Assembly: GCF_003351765.1 (NCBI RefSeq)
Contig: NZ_CP031229.1
Location: 1,178,001 to 1,242,000, forward strand
From: Ornithinimicrobium avium
Lineage (GTDB): Bacteria; Actinomycetota; Actinomycetes; Actinomycetales; Dermatophilaceae
Length of the DNA: 64,000 nt
Reading direction: 5' to 3'
Every line of letters starts with the position of its first letter. Position 1 is the stretch's first letter. Below are positions 17,244-25,726 of the stretch, in pieces. Below the pieces are notes generated by a model. It saw only the letters and a list, made by a program, of their open reading frames with translations, did no database searches and was not told the DNA's origin. A program made the position numbers and the translations under genes.

Positions 17244-18582
17244 CGCGCCGGAGCCCGTTCTCCAGGCTCCGCGTCAGCGATCTCAGGTCGGGCACCAGGT
17301 CAGGGTCGACCACGACGGTGATGCCGAGCTCCCCGGCGTAGGACAGCACGTCGAAGGACACCGACACGTTGCCCGGGTTGACCGCGACCGGGGTGATGGA
17401 GGTGATCTCGTGCCCGGCCAGGCGCAGGCGCTGCCGCGGGCCGCGCAGGTTCGTCACGAAGGTGTGGACGAGGCGCTGGTGGTTGACGAACCAGCCGACG
17501 GCCCCGACCTTCGCGAGCACCCGGAAGGCAAGCCCCAGCGGGCCGGCCGAGGAGGCCCGCTGGGCCGTGTCGGCCGCGGCCCGGGTCAGCGCCACGACAG
17601 CGTGGAGACGCCGGAGGTCGTCGTCGACCGCCGGCACCCGGACCGGCCGCACGCCCACCTCGTTGCCCGGCGCACCTACGTCTGCACGGGGTCGCGCCGA
17701 CACGGGCACCGACACCACGAGCGACCCCGGACGCTCACCCCGGCGGTGCAGGAGGTCCAGCAACGCACCGACGACCGTCGAGACCACCACGTCGTTGACC
17801 GTGCCGCCGGCTTCGACGGCAGCCGTCTTCACCACGGCCAGCGGCACGGCCACCCGCACGATCCGCCGACGCGGGCCGGTGGGCCGGTTCAGCGAGGTGC
17901 GCGCCGCGAGCCTGGGACGCTCGCCCAGGCCCAGCTCGCGGAGGCCGGCCACGCCCCGCCGCACGGCGCGCGGCAGCCGGGCCACGCGGCGGCGTGCGGC
18001 CGCGACCGCCCGGGGCGGCGAGGGACGTGCCGATGCCGCGGTCAGGGGCGGGTCGGCCAGGGGCGGGTCGGCCAGGGCACCGAGGATCGCAAGGCCGCCG
18101 AGGCCGTCGGCGAGCACGTGGTGCAGGACGATGACAAGGCCGGGCGCCCCCTCCGGGCCACCGTCGACCAGGCAGGCGCACCAGAGAGGCCGCCGCCGGT
18201 CGAGCCTGGCGCAGACCAGCTCGGCGGCCACGTCGAGCAACCCGTGGCCCTCGGCCGTCGCCAGGACGCACAGGTGCCGGTCCAGGTCGAAGTCCGGATC
18301 GTCCACCCAGCGCGGGCGTCCGCGACCGGTGCGCGGGCGCACGAGCCGCTGGCGCAGCCTGGGCACCGCGCGCAGCCGCTCCGCCAGCACACCGACGAGC
18401 TCGTCGCGGTCCGGCCGCTCCGTGGGCGGCAGCGTCAGGACGGCGGCGATCTGCATGGGCACCACGCCGCCGTCCGTGGCCAGGACGGTCAGGTCGCCGG
18501 CGCTGAGCCGTTCAGCACGCCCGCTGCCCCCCGTGCGCCGACGGACGTCACGGGTCGAGGGTCGTCGCGGTGCGAGCGTCAT
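17224..18582 (-). CDS. Wax ester synthase/diacylglycerol acyltransferase (WS/DGAT)
   Basis: At 452 residues this has the length of the bifunctional WS/DGAT family, which joins an acyl-CoA to a fatty alcohol or diacylglycerol to make storage lipids. The catalytic HHxxxDG motif is present as LHHVLADGLGG. Other family blocks are DDPDFDLDRHLCV near the N-terminus, the GNEVGVRPVRVP segment and VTNLRGPRQRLRLAGH toward the C-terminus, followed by SFDVLSYAGELGITVVVD. The start at 18582 lies inside the upstream small membrane-protein gene (35-bp overlap), so the two are probably translated together. The actual acceptor cannot be predicted. Confidence 0.88.
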   Translation of the reverse strand: MTLAPRRPSTRDVRRRTGGSGRAERLSAGDLTVLATDGGVVPMQIAAVLTLPPTERPDRDELVGVLAERLRAVPRLRQRLVRPRTGRGRPRWVDDPDFDLDRHLCVLATAEGHGLLDVAAELVCARLDRRRPLWCACLVDGGPEGAPGLVIVLHHVLADGLGGLAILGALADPPLADPPLTAASARPSPPRAVAAARRRVARLPRAVRRGVAGLRELGLGERPRLAARTSLNRPTGPRRRIVRVAVPLAVVKTAAVEAGGTVNDVVVSTVVGALLDLLHRRGERPGSLVVSVPVSARPRADVGAPGNEVGVRPVRVPAVDDDLRRLHAVVALTRAAADTAQRASSAGPLGLAFRVLAKVGAVGWFVNHQRLVHTFVTNLRGPRQRLRLAGHEITSITPVAVNPGNVSVSFDVLSYAGELGITVVVDPDLVPDLRSLTRSLENGLRRVTRATG

Positions 18583-18802
18583 GCCTGCTCCAGAGGTCAC
18601 CGACCGCGCCGGCCACCACCCCGAGCCCGGCACCGACCGCCGCACCCAGCGCGAGCCCGGTCCCGCCCCCGACGGCGATGCCGATGACGGTGCCGGCCCC
18701 CGCCCCGTAGACGAGGCCCAGCCCGACCAGGGTCCCCGGTGGCCACCGGCGGGCACCGCCGGGCGTGGCCCGTCCTGCGTCCTGGGCTGAGGGAACGATC
18801 AT
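18548..18802 (-). CDS. Small glycine-rich membrane protein
   Basis: This short protein (84 residues from the ATG at 18802) is almost entirely Gly/Ala/Val-rich (GLGLVYGAGAGTVIGIAVGG and so on), with two likely membrane helices containing GxxxG-type packing and a charged C-terminus (DLWSRHDARTATTLDP). I know no function. The start at 18802 is chosen because AGGAG stands nine bases before it; an in-frame ATG at 18811 directly abuts the AGGAG. It overlaps the WS/DGAT start by 35 bp and so probably forms a two-gene operon with it. A role at a membrane or lipid body is only a guess from context. Confidence 0.6.
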   Translation of the reverse strand: MIVPSAQDAGRATPGGARRWPPGTLVGLGLVYGAGAGTVIGIAVGGGTGLALGAAVGAGLGVVAGAVGDLWSRHDARTATTLDP

Positions 18803-18829
18803 CGTCACCATCTCCTACCGTTCATAGTA

Positions 18830-18842
18830 GTGACCTGGTCAC
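18830..18842. promoter_or_regulatory. 13-bp palindrome upstream of the small membrane protein gene
   Basis: GTGACC-T-GGTCAC is a perfect inverted repeat about 28 bases upstream of the chosen start at 18802, next to CTACCGTTCATAGTAG (18815-18830). The position suits an operator, but no regulator is known. Confidence 0.3.
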
Positions 18843-18964
18843 GGTGACGCAACGCGCTCGGAGGTGAGGACACCCGGCGGGTCGCCTGCCTGGTATGCGG
18901 TACCGCCCCGAGCGCAACCCACACGCTCTGCTGGCGGGGATAGGCCCGGACCACAGCCGAATGG

Positions 18965-18994
18965 TTGATCGCTTCATGTTTTGCTAAACTGTTT
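18965..18994 (+). promoter_or_regulatory. Possible promoter/operator of the arsR-sulP pair
   Basis: The stretch is locally AT-rich. It holds TTGATC at 18965 and TAAACT at 18985 (14-base spacing, shorter than ideal), and AAAC-T-GTTT at 18986-18994, a small perfect palindrome where a self-regulating ArsR protein could bind. This is a weak prediction. Confidence 0.3.
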
Positions 18995-19027
18995 CAGGAC
19001 CCCCTGACGCCCTCAAGGAACACACCT

Positions 19028-19387
19028 GTGACCTATTCCTCCCCAGACGCGCCGCTCTACGAGATCAAGGCCGACCTGTTCAAGGCCCTCGCCCACCCCG
19101 TGCGCGTCCACATCCTGGAGCTGCTCGTCGACGCGGACGGCCCGTGCCCGGTCAGCGACCTGCTGGACACCCTCGGCATCGAGGCCTCCCTGCTCTCCCA
19201 GCACCTCGGCGTGCTGCGCCGCCACCACGTGGTCGTCTCCAGACGCGTCGGCAACACCGTGACCTACGAGGTGGCCCAGCCCCGGGTCGCCGACCTGCTG
19301 GGGGTCGCGCGCTCGTTCGTGGTGGACCGGCTCGCCACCCAGCAGGACCAGCTGGCCAGCGCCGTCGCGGCGGAGGGCGGCCGATGA
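19028..19387 (+). CDS. ArsR family winged-helix regulator
   Basis: The 119-residue protein has the ArsR/SmtB helix-turn-helix: LFKALAHPVRVHILELL, then VSDLLDTLGIEASLLSQHLGVLRRHHVVVSRRVGNTVTYEV. The GTG start at 19028 follows AAGGAA by seven bases. No paired Cys metal site of the classic ArsR type is visible, so it may sense something other than a metal thiolate. Its stop overlaps the start of the SulP gene (ATGA), so regulator and transporter are almost certainly one operon. It probably represses its own promoter and responds to an ion related to the transporter's cargo. That sensing role is inference. Confidence 0.88.
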   Translation: MTYSSPDAPLYEIKADLFKALAHPVRVHILELLVDADGPCPVSDLLDTLGIEASLLSQHLGVLRRHHVVVSRRVGNTVTYEVAQPRVADLLGVARSFVVDRLATQQDQLASAVAAEGGR

Positions 19388-21036
19388 GGCTGGCGGCGCT
19401 ACGGGGGCTGCTGCCGGGCAGGAGCGATTACGCCGACGTGCCCACGCACTGGCGCGCCGACATCGCGGCGGGCGCGACCGTCGGCATCGTCGCCCTGCCC
19501 CTGGCCCTCGCGTTCGGGATCAGCTCCGGCGCCGGCGCCGCCGCAGGGCTGGTCACCGCGGTCGTGGCGGGCCTGGTCGCCGCGGTCTTCGGCGGCTCCA
19601 ACGTCCAGGTCTCCGGGCCGACCGGCGCCATGGCCGTGGTCCTGGTGCCGATCGTCGGCGAGCACGGGGTCGCCGCCCTGGCGGTGGTCGGGATCCTCGC
19701 CGGGATCATGCTGATGATCGCCGGCGTGCTGCGGCTCGGGCAGCTCATCGGCCTGGTGCCCTGGCCGGTCATCGCCGGCTTCACCGCGGGCATCGGCGTG
19801 ATCATCTTCCTGCAGCAGGTGCCCCTCGTCCTCGGGCCGGCCGACGAGCTGGGCACCCGCCCGGCCGTCGCCGCCTTCCACGCCCTGCAGCACGCCGACT
19901 GGTCCGCCGCGGTGTGGCCGCTGGCCGCCGTCGCCGTCGTCGTCGGGCTCATGCTCCTCCTCCCGCTGTGGGACGAGCGCATCCCGGTCTCCCTGGTCGC
20001 GATCGTCCTGGTCACCGTGCTGGCCGAGCTGCTCCACCTGCCGCTGGCCCGGATCGGGGAGATCCCCTCCTCGCTGCCGCTGCCCTCGATCCCCGCGGTC
20101 GACCCCGCGCTCCTGCAGACGCTGCTCACCGCCGCGCTCGCCGTGGCGGCGCTGTCGGCCATCGAGTCCCTGCTGTCCGCGCGGGTGGCGGTCGACCTCT
20201 CCGGCGACGCCCGCTACAACCCCGACCGCGAGCTCGTCGGGCAGGGTATGGCGTGCATCGCCTCGGGCGCGTTCGGCGGCATACCCGCCACCGGGGCGAT
20301 CGCGCGGACCGCGGTCAACGTGCGGGCGGGCGGGCGCACCCGGCTGTCGGTGATCACCCACTCCGTCGCGCTGCTCGGCGTGATCTACCTGGCGTCCGGG
20401 CCGGTCTCGCGCATCCCGACGTCCGCCCTGGCCGCGGTGCTCATGCTGACCGCGGTGCGGATGATCCCCTTCCGCGAGGCGCGCACGATCCTGCGCTCCA
20501 CCCGCTCCGACGCCGCGGTGCTCCTGCTGACGATGGTCATCACCGTGATGGTCGACCTCATCGAGGCCGTCCAGTTCGGGATCGCGGTGGCCGCCGTGTT
20601 CGCGCTGCGCGCGGTAGCACGCTCCAGCGGCGTGCGGCGCGAGCCGATCGACGCACCGGCCGACCCCGCGGACGCGCGGATCGCGGTCTACCGGCTCACC
20701 GGATCGATGTTCTTCGGCGCCGCCGAGCGGGTGCGCGGCGACGTGCGGGCCGAGGGCGACATCGAGGTCGTCATCCTGGCGTTCTCCCAGCTGCGCACGA
20801 TGGACGCCACCGGCGCGAACACGCTGGCCGAGATCGTCCGCGCCCTGGAGCGCCAGGGCGTCACCGTGCTCATCAAGGGGGTGCCCGAGCGGCACATGGC
20901 CCTCATGCGCTCCGTCGGTGTCATCGGGGCGCTGCGCGACCGGCGCCACCTCTTCGACAGCTTCCCGCCCGCGCTGGAGCACGCCCGCAGCCACGTGCGC
21001 CGCAGCGCGAAGAGCCGGGCGGCGAGCCTGATCTGA
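19384..21036 (+). CDS. SulP family transporter with STAS domain (ArsR-linked)
   Basis: This 550-residue membrane transporter has the SulP core starting ATVGIVALPLALAFGISSGA, then the FGGSNVQVSGPTGAM block and GAFGGIPATGAIARTAVNVR, which match the substrate-binding helices of the family. The C-terminal STAS domain starts near residue 430 (RIAVYRLTGSMFFGAAERVR) and includes LRTMDATGANTLAEIVRALE. Some SulP proteins of this subgroup are bicarbonate or sulfate carriers, but the ion cannot be fixed here. It is translationally coupled to the ArsR gene. A strong hairpin 20 bases after the stop ends the unit. Confidence 0.9.
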   Translation: MRLAALRGLLPGRSDYADVPTHWRADIAAGATVGIVALPLALAFGISSGAGAAAGLVTAVVAGLVAAVFGGSNVQVSGPTGAMAVVLVPIVGEHGVAALAVVGILAGIMLMIAGVLRLGQLIGLVPWPVIAGFTAGIGVIIFLQQVPLVLGPADELGTRPAVAAFHALQHADWSAAVWPLAAVAVVVGLMLLLPLWDERIPVSLVAIVLVTVLAELLHLPLARIGEIPSSLPLPSIPAVDPALLQTLLTAALAVAALSAIESLLSARVAVDLSGDARYNPDRELVGQGMACIASGAFGGIPATGAIARTAVNVRAGGRTRLSVITHSVALLGVIYLASGPVSRIPTSALAAVLMLTAVRMIPFREARTILRSTRSDAAVLLLTMVITVMVDLIEAVQFGIAVAAVFALRAVARSSGVRREPIDAPADPADARIAVYRLTGSMFFGAAERVRGDVRAEGDIEVVILAFSQLRTMDATGANTLAEIVRALERQGVTVLIKGVPERHMALMRSVGVIGALRDRRHLFDSFPPALEHARSHVRRSAKSRAASLI

Positions 21037-21055
21037 ACGGTCCCGCACACGCACC

Positions 21056-21086
21056 GGTGCCCCGGACCGAGGTGGTCCGGGGCACC
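21056..21086. terminator. Strong bidirectional hairpin between sulP and rluD
   Basis: A perfect 13-bp stem (GGTGCCCCGGACC with GGTCCGGGGCACC, loop GAGGT) lies between two convergent units, the plus-strand sulP and the minus-strand lspA-rluD. It can serve both. Confidence 0.8.
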
Positions 21087-21129
21087 CTCGGGGGTGGCGG
21101 CATACCCTCAGCCGATCGTCACCAGCTGA

Positions 21130-21240
21130 TCACCCCACCGGCGGGTGGGCGGCCCACCGGTCGATGGTGCCGCCGAGGAAGGAGTCGACCCGGTAGCCGA
21201 TGTCGTCGACGAGCGGCAGGTCCTGACTCACCGACCGCAT
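21130..21240 (-). CDS. Possible 36-residue ORF after rluD
   Basis: An ATG one base after the rluD stop opens a 36-codon frame (MRSVSQDLPLVDDIGYRVDS, ending AAHPPVG). Its position suggests coupled translation, but I recognise no family. It may equally be the remnant of a longer gene that once followed rluD, or chance. Confidence 0.22.
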   Translation of the reverse strand: MRSVSQDLPLVDDIGYRVDSFLGGTIDRWAAHPPVG

Positions 21241-21241
21241 G

Positions 21242-22171
21242 TCAGCCCCGGATCATCTCCAGCGCCCGCTCAAGGTCCGCCGGGTAGGCCGACTCGAACT
21301 GGACGTACTCACCGCTCCCCGGGTGCAGGAAGCCCAGCTTGACCGCATGGAGCCACTGCCGCTCAAGCCCGAGCCGCTTGGCCAGCACCGGGTCGGCCCC
21401 GTAGGTGATGTCGCCGCAGCACGGGTGTCGCAGCGCCGAGAAGTGGACGCGGATCTGGTGGGTGCGGCCGGTCTCGAGCTCGATCTCCAGCAGGCTGGCC
21501 GACCGGTGCGCCTCGATCAGCTCGTAGTGCGTGATGCTCGCCCGGCCCTCACGGCGCACCGCGAAGCGGTAGTCGTGCCCGGGATGACGCCCGATGGGCG
21601 CGTCGATCGTGCCCTCGTGCGGGTCGGGCAGCCCCTGGACGAGCGCGTGGTAGGTCTTGTCGACCGTGCGGTCGCGGAAGGCCTGCTTGAGCACCGTGTA
21701 GGCGCGCTCCGACTTGGCCACGACCATCAGGCCGGAGGTGCCGACGTCGAGGCGCTGGACGATCCCCTGCCGCTCGGGAGCGCCCGAGGTGGAGATCCGG
21801 TAGCCGGCGGCGCGCAGCCCCCCGACGACGGTGAGACCGCTCCAGCCCACGCTCGGGTGGGCGGCGACGTTCGCCGGCTTGTCGACGACAACGATCTCGG
21901 TGTCGTCGTGGACGATGCGCATGCCGGGCACCGGCTCGGCCACGACCTCGAGCCCGGCCGGCGGCTCGACGGGCGGCAGGTCGATCTCGACGAAGCTGCC
22001 GCCGACGACCCGGTCGGACTTGCCGACCACCCGGCCGTCCTGGCGCACGTGTCCTCCGGCGGCGAGCTCGGCGACCTTGGAGCGGGACAGGCCGAGCAGA
22101 CGGGCCAGGGCGGCGTCCACGCGCTCGCCCTCCAGCCCGTGCGGCACGAGGAAGGTGCGGGAGTCGCTCAC
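21242..22171 (-). CDS. rluD: RluA family 23S rRNA pseudouridine synthase
   Basis: The 309-residue protein has an N-terminal S4 RNA-binding domain (VDAALARLLGLSRSKVAELA), then the RluA catalytic domain. The catalytic Asp lies in GIVQRLDVGTSGLMVVAKS and the ETGRTHQIRVH motif follows. In the usual HRLD motif the His is replaced by Gln (codon CAG), while the catalytic Asp is kept. The gene starts with GTG overlapping the lspA stop by four bases, the common lspA-rluD pairing of Gram-positives. The likely role is pseudouridylation of 23S rRNA; the exact position modified is inferred from family only. Confidence 0.92.
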   Translation of the reverse strand: MSDSRTFLVPHGLEGERVDAALARLLGLSRSKVAELAAGGHVRQDGRVVGKSDRVVGGSFVEIDLPPVEPPAGLEVVAEPVPGMRIVHDDTEIVVVDKPANVAAHPSVGWSGLTVVGGLRAAGYRISTSGAPERQGIVQRLDVGTSGLMVVAKSERAYTVLKQAFRDRTVDKTYHALVQGLPDPHEGTIDAPIGRHPGHDYRFAVRREGRASITHYELIEAHRSASLLEIELETGRTHQIRVHFSALRHPCCGDITYGADPVLAKRLGLERQWLHAVKLGFLHPGSGEYVQFESAYPADLERALEMIRG

Positions 22172-22800
22172 CGACCGTGCTCCTGGTCGCTCGCGGTATG
22201 CGGCACGGACCCCGTCCCCGGCCTATGAGCCTGCGACTCGCGGCCGGTCTCGTCGTGCTCACGGTGCTCGCCGCGGTGTCCCTCGCGACTGCCGTCGGGC
22301 AGGTGGCCGCGCAGCGCGAGCAGCGCGATGAGGACGGCTGCGCTGGTCACGCCGATGTCCGCGACGTTGAAGATCGGGAAGTTGGGCAGCCGCAGGAAGT
22401 CGACGACGTGGCCCTGGCCCGGCGCGGGCGCCCGGAAGTAGCGGTCGACCAGGTTGCCCAGCGCGCCACCGAGCAGCAGGCCCAGGGCGATCGCCCACGG
22501 CAGGCTGCGCACCTTGAACGCCTGCCAGAGGACGGCGAGCACGATGGCGGTGGCGACCATGGTCAGGATGCCCGTCGACCCGGTCCCCAGAGAGAAGGCC
22601 GCGCCGGAGTTGTAGGTCAGGTGGAAGCGGAGCAGGTCGCCGATCACCTGGACCGGCTCCCCGTCGGCGAGGGCACGCTCGGCCCAGGCCTTGGTGAGCT
22701 GGTCGATCAGGACCCAGGCGGCGGCGATGCCCAGCACGACGAGCGTGCGGCGGCGGCGTGGGGTCAGCGTCGTTCCTGCTTCTGCTTGCATGTCAGGCAT
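22168..22800 (-). CDS. lspA: Lipoprotein signal peptidase II
   Basis: LspA is a four-helix membrane aspartyl protease that removes signal peptides from prolipoproteins. The first active-site block is VIGDLLRFHLTYNSGAAFSL, and the catalytic Asps are in GGALGNLVDRY and FNVADIGVTSA. The C-terminus carries an extra hydrophilic tail (about 40 residues, rich in His, Arg and Glu) beyond the usual end. The start is ambiguous between ATGs at 22800 and 22791, both inside the end of the DksA-like gene, so the two overlap by at least 28 bp. rluD follows with a GTGA overlap. Confidence 0.93.
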   Translation of the reverse strand: MPDMQAEAGTTLTPRRRRTLVVLGIAAAWVLIDQLTKAWAERALADGEPVQVIGDLLRFHLTYNSGAAFSLGTGSTGILTMVATAIVLAVLWQAFKVRSLPWAIALGLLLGGALGNLVDRYFRAPAPGQGHVVDFLRLPNFPIFNVADIGVTSAAVLIALLALRGHLPDGSREGHRGEHREHDETGRESQAHRPGTGSVPHTASDQEHGR

Positions 22801-23204
22801 AGGGTCGCACGAGGAAAGGCCTGCAGCCGCATCTTGCCGATCGGTGTGCCGCAGGACTCGCAGTCTCCGTAGGTGCCCTCCTCGATCCGCTCGACGGCGT
22901 GCTGGGTCTGCTCGAGCAGCGAGCGGGCGTTGTTGGTCAGCGAGAGCTCCTGCTCCCGCTCCCAGGTCGCGGCGCCGGCGTCGGCCTGGTCGTCACCGGC
23001 CCCGTCGCCGTAGTTGCGCATCAGCTCCACGAGGTCCTCCTCGGCCTCGTCCAGCTCTTCGGTGAGGCGCTGCACGTCGGACTCCAGCTCGGTGCACACC
23101 TCCGCCAGCTCCTCGACCGTCCACGGCTCCTCCCCCTCGCGCACACTGAGGACCGATGCGACGGCGGTGGTCGTGGTGGTAGTGGTTTTCGCAGACTTGG
23201 CCAC
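22764..23204 (-). CDS. DksA/TraR C4 zinc-finger protein
   Basis: The 146-residue protein has a helical, acidic first half that should form a coiled coil (LESDVQRLTEELDEAEEDLV), then ARSLLEQTQHAVERIEEGTY and a four-cysteine zinc finger, CESCGTPI with CLTC 18 residues further on. This is the TraR/DksA family, whose members act on RNA polymerase through its secondary channel or bind other partners. The N-terminus has a run of seven threonines. The start is GTG at 23204 with AAGGG upstream. It sits between divIVA and lspA, as in many actinobacteria. Confidence 0.88.
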   Translation of the reverse strand: MAKSAKTTTTTTTAVASVLSVREGEEPWTVEELAEVCTELESDVQRLTEELDEAEEDLVELMRNYGDGAGDDQADAGAATWEREQELSLTNNARSLLEQTQHAVERIEEGTYGDCESCGTPIGKMRLQAFPRATLCLTCKQKQERR

Positions 23205-23349
23205 GAGGTGCCCTTCTGTGCGGTACGCCGCTCCGGTCCCTGCGCCGGTGCCGGCTTGGTGCCGGAAGGATAGGCCACTGCCGGGCCAAGCACAACGCAG
23301 GACCGCGCACCGCCCGCATCGAATCAGCCAAGGGTCCGGGGACGGCGAC

Positions 23350-23386
23350 GAGAGGGCGCCCCGGCCGGTTGCCGGGACGCCCTCTC
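23350..23386 (-). terminator. Terminator hairpin of divIVA
   Basis: Two 16-base arms (23350-23365 and 23371-23386) pair with one mismatch around the loop CGGTT, 22 bases past the divIVA stop. It ends the pgeF-to-divIVA transcription unit before the DksA gene. Confidence 0.75.
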
Positions 23387-23408
23387 GGTGCGTGGGTGGA
23401 CCTGCGCG

Positions 23409-24683
23409 TCAGGTCCCGTCGACCTTCGACAGCTGGTCGCTGAGGAAAGCCCGCAGCCGGTCGCGCAGGTCGGTCTCCTGCGTCTGCAGGTCGCCGATGC
23501 GACCGGTCAGCGAGGACTGCTGCTTGTTCAGGTCCTCCAGGATGCCGGCACGGTGCTGCTCGGCCTCGCCGACGAGCTGATCGCGGGTGCTGGTGCCCTC
23601 GTTGACGAGGGTGTCCCGCGTGGTCGTGCCCTCCTGGACCAGCTGGTCGTGCTGGGTCTGGCCCTCGTGGATGAGCCGACCCCGCTCCTGCTGACCCTCC
23701 TGCACGAGGTGGTCGTGGGTCTGCTGGCCGGTCTGGACGAGCTCGTCGTGCTTGGCGTGCCCCTCCTGGACCAGCTGGTCGTGCGTCTGCTGACCGGTGG
23801 TGACCAGCTCGTCGTGCTTGCTCTGTCCCTCGTGCACCAGACGGTCGTGGGTCTCCTGCCCGGTCTGCAGCAGCTCGTTGCGCTTGGTGTCGGCCTCGGT
23901 CACCACGCGGTCGCGGTAGCCCTCGGCCTCCTCCACCAGACGGACCTTGGTCGTCTCGCCCTCGGCGACGTGCTGGTCGTGCAGCCGCTGCGCCAGGGAG
24001 ATGATCGTCGTGGGGTCCTCGCCGGGGGCGGAGACGGTGGCCGGTGCGGCGCTGGCCCTCTCCTCGGCCTGGCGGGCCTGCTCCTGGGCCTGCTGCAGCT
24101 GCCCCTCCAGCTCGCGCACGCGCTCGTCCGCCGCGGCGACCTTGCTCCGGAGGTCCTCGACCTCGGCAGAGCCCTGGGCGCCCTCGTCGCGGGCCTGCTC
24201 CGCCGCGGTGGCACGCTGCTCGGCTGCCTCGCGTGCGGCTTTGCACTCCTCGAGCTGGCGGCGCAGGTCCTCGACCTCGGCACCGGCCTGCTGACCGGCG
24301 CCCTGCTCGGCCCCGTCCGCGGAGCTGCGCGCAGCCGCGATGCGGTCACGAGCCTCCGCCTCGGCCTGGTCGGCAGCCGCACGCTCGGACGCCACCTGGG
24401 CACGGAGCTCCTCGAGCTCGGCCTCCAGCTCCTCCCGTCGGCCGTCGGGGGCACCGGCGAACGCTGCCGCGTCGTAGGAGTCGGTCCGGTCGGCGCCGCC
24501 GATGCCCTGACCGGCGCGGCAGTCCTCGAGGTCGGAGCGCAGGCCGTCGTTCTCGGCGACCAGCCGGCGCAGCTCGACGACGACCTCGTCGAGGAAGTCG
24601 TCGACCTGGGTCTCGTCATAGCCTCGGCGCAGGTGCGTCGCGCTGAAACTCTTCTTGATGACGTCCTCGGGGGACAGCGCCAT
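23409..24683 (-). CDS. divIVA: DivIVA/Wag31-like polar scaffold with hendecad repeats (paralogue 1)
   Basis: The N-terminus is a DivIVA membrane-binding domain (FSATHLRRGYDETQVDDFLD). The rest of the 424 residues is Gln/Glu-rich coiled coil. From about residue 277 to 375 the chain consists of nine 11-residue units such as QTHDQLVQEGH and AKHDELVQTGQ, with the frame x-x-H-D-x-L-V-x-x-G-x. An 11-residue period predicts a right-handed or straight coiled coil rather than a heptad one. DivIVA senses negative curvature and recruits wall-synthesis proteins at poles and septa. The position after sepF and yggT is the classic one. GAGGTG precedes the ATG. A diverged paralogue is at 27261-28541. Confidence 0.88.
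   Translation of the reverse strand: MALSPEDVIKKSFSATHLRRGYDETQVDDFLDEVVVELRRLVAENDGLRSDLEDCRAGQGIGGADRTDSYDAAAFAGAPDGRREELEAELEELRAQVASERAAADQAEAEARDRIAAARSSADGAEQGAGQQAGAEVEDLRRQLEECKAAREAAEQRATAAEQARDEGAQGSAEVEDLRSKVAAADERVRELEGQLQQAQEQARQAEERASAAPATVSAPGEDPTTIISLAQRLHDQHVAEGETTKVRLVEEAEGYRDRVVTEADTKRNELLQTGQETHDRLVHEGQSKHDELVTTGQQTHDQLVQEGHAKHDELVQTGQQTHDHLVQEGQQERGRLIHEGQTQHDQLVQEGTTTRDTLVNEGTSTRDQLVGEAEQHRAGILEDLNKQQSSLTGRIGDLQTQETDLRDRLRAFLSDQLSKVDGT
23559..23855 (-). repeat. Nine tandem 33-bp (11-codon) repeats in divIVA paralogue 1
   Basis: The nine units encode ETHDRLVHEGQ, SKHDELVTTGQ, QTHDQLVQEGH and similar. DNA identity between adjacent units is high enough (for example repeated gagctcgtcgtgctt on the plus strand) that slippage could change copy number. 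Confidence 0.8.
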
Positions 24684-24835
24684 TTTTCACCTCGATCAGG
24701 AAGTCATCGACCACCCCCCGTTCACAAGTGGGCATGGCCGATGACGTGCGGGTTCCGTGCACGTTCACCGGCCACTCTAACCCACGCCTAGCACACCGGT
24801 CACGACGGCGACGGGAGGCGCGACCCCATACCGGG

Positions 24836-25120
24836 TCAGAACGGGATCAGCCGCACCAGGGACCGCCCGAGGCTCACGGCGAGGAAGAGGACGAGGAAGG
24901 CGAGATCGAGCGCGACGTTGCCCAGCCGGAGCGGCGGGATCACCTTGCGCAGGGCATTGAGCGGCGGGTCGGTGAGCGCGTAGAGACCGTTGGCGAGGAC
25001 CAGGATCGGCCCCTTGGGGCGCCAGTCCCTGGCGAACACCTGCACCCAGTCGAAGACCAGCCGTCCGATGAGGACGAGCAGATAGAGGCCAAGGACGTAG
25101 GAGAGAATCTGGCCGACCAT
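24836..25120 (-). CDS. YggT family membrane protein
   Basis: This 94-residue protein has two or three membrane helices and the family blocks VLIGRLVFDWVQ and LYALTDPPLNALRKVIPPLRLG. YggT proteins lie between sepF and divIVA in most Gram-positives and are thought to help division or turgor adaptation; the molecular role is unknown. The gene starts 15 bp after sepF and is followed by 152 bp without a gene before divIVA. Confidence 0.9.
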   Translation of the reverse strand: MVGQILSYVLGLYLLVLIGRLVFDWVQVFARDWRPKGPILVLANGLYALTDPPLNALRKVIPPLRLGNVALDLAFLVLFLAVSLGRSLVRLIPF

Positions 25121-25135
25121 GGGAGGAAGGCTACG

Positions 25136-25666
25136 TCAGCTCTGGTTGAACGGCCCCTGCCCCCCGGCACGGGGCGCCGGGGCCGGCTGCCCGCTGTCGA
25201 CGTGCACGTGCTCGGGGCCCAGGAGGAAGACCTTGCTCGTCACGCGTTCGATGGATCCGCGCAGGCCGAAGGCCAGGCCGGCGGCGAAGTCGACCAGGCG
25301 CTTGGCGTCGGAGTCGTCCATGTCGGTGAGGTTCATGATCACCGGGACGCCGGAGCGGAAGGCCTCGCCGATGTCCTTGGCCTCGTTGTAGGTGCGCGGG
25401 TGGATGGTGGTGATGCGGTTCAGCTCGCTCATCTGCGCCTCCCGGACGACCTGCTTGACCGGCGTGCGGCGCGGCAGCGCCGTGACCTCGGCCCCGTGCG
25501 CCCGCTCGTCCTCGTCGCGGACCGCGCGCACCGACGCGGGGTCGCGCTGCACCGGCGCCTCGTGGCGAGCCTCGTCCTCGGTGGGGTAGGCGTCGTAGTC
25601 GTCGAAGCGCTCGTCGGACTCGGCGAGTCCGAGGTACTCCATGGTCTTGCGCAGTGCCCCGGCCAT
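25136..25666 (-). CDS. sepF: Cell division protein SepF
   Basis: The 176-residue protein has the N-terminal amphipathic membrane anchor (MAGALRKTMEYLGL), an acidic linker and the SepF fold (TYNEAKDIGEAFRSGVPVIM, then DAKRLVDFAAGLAFGLRG and KVFLLGPEHV). SepF ties FtsZ filaments to the membrane; actinobacteria lack FtsA and rely on it. AAGGAG precedes the ATG by eight bases. It lies 60 bp after yggS and 15 bp before yggT. Confidence 0.95.
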   Translation of the reverse strand: MAGALRKTMEYLGLAESDERFDDYDAYPTEDEARHEAPVQRDPASVRAVRDEDERAHGAEVTALPRRTPVKQVVREAQMSELNRITTIHPRTYNEAKDIGEAFRSGVPVIMNLTDMDDSDAKRLVDFAAGLAFGLRGSIERVTSKVFLLGPEHVHVDSGQPAPAPRAGGQGPFNQS

Positions 25667-25726
25667 CTAGCGAGCTCCTTGGTGCAGACGGGAGCGTCTC
25701 CCGTGGTGGATCGGTCGCTCCTGACG

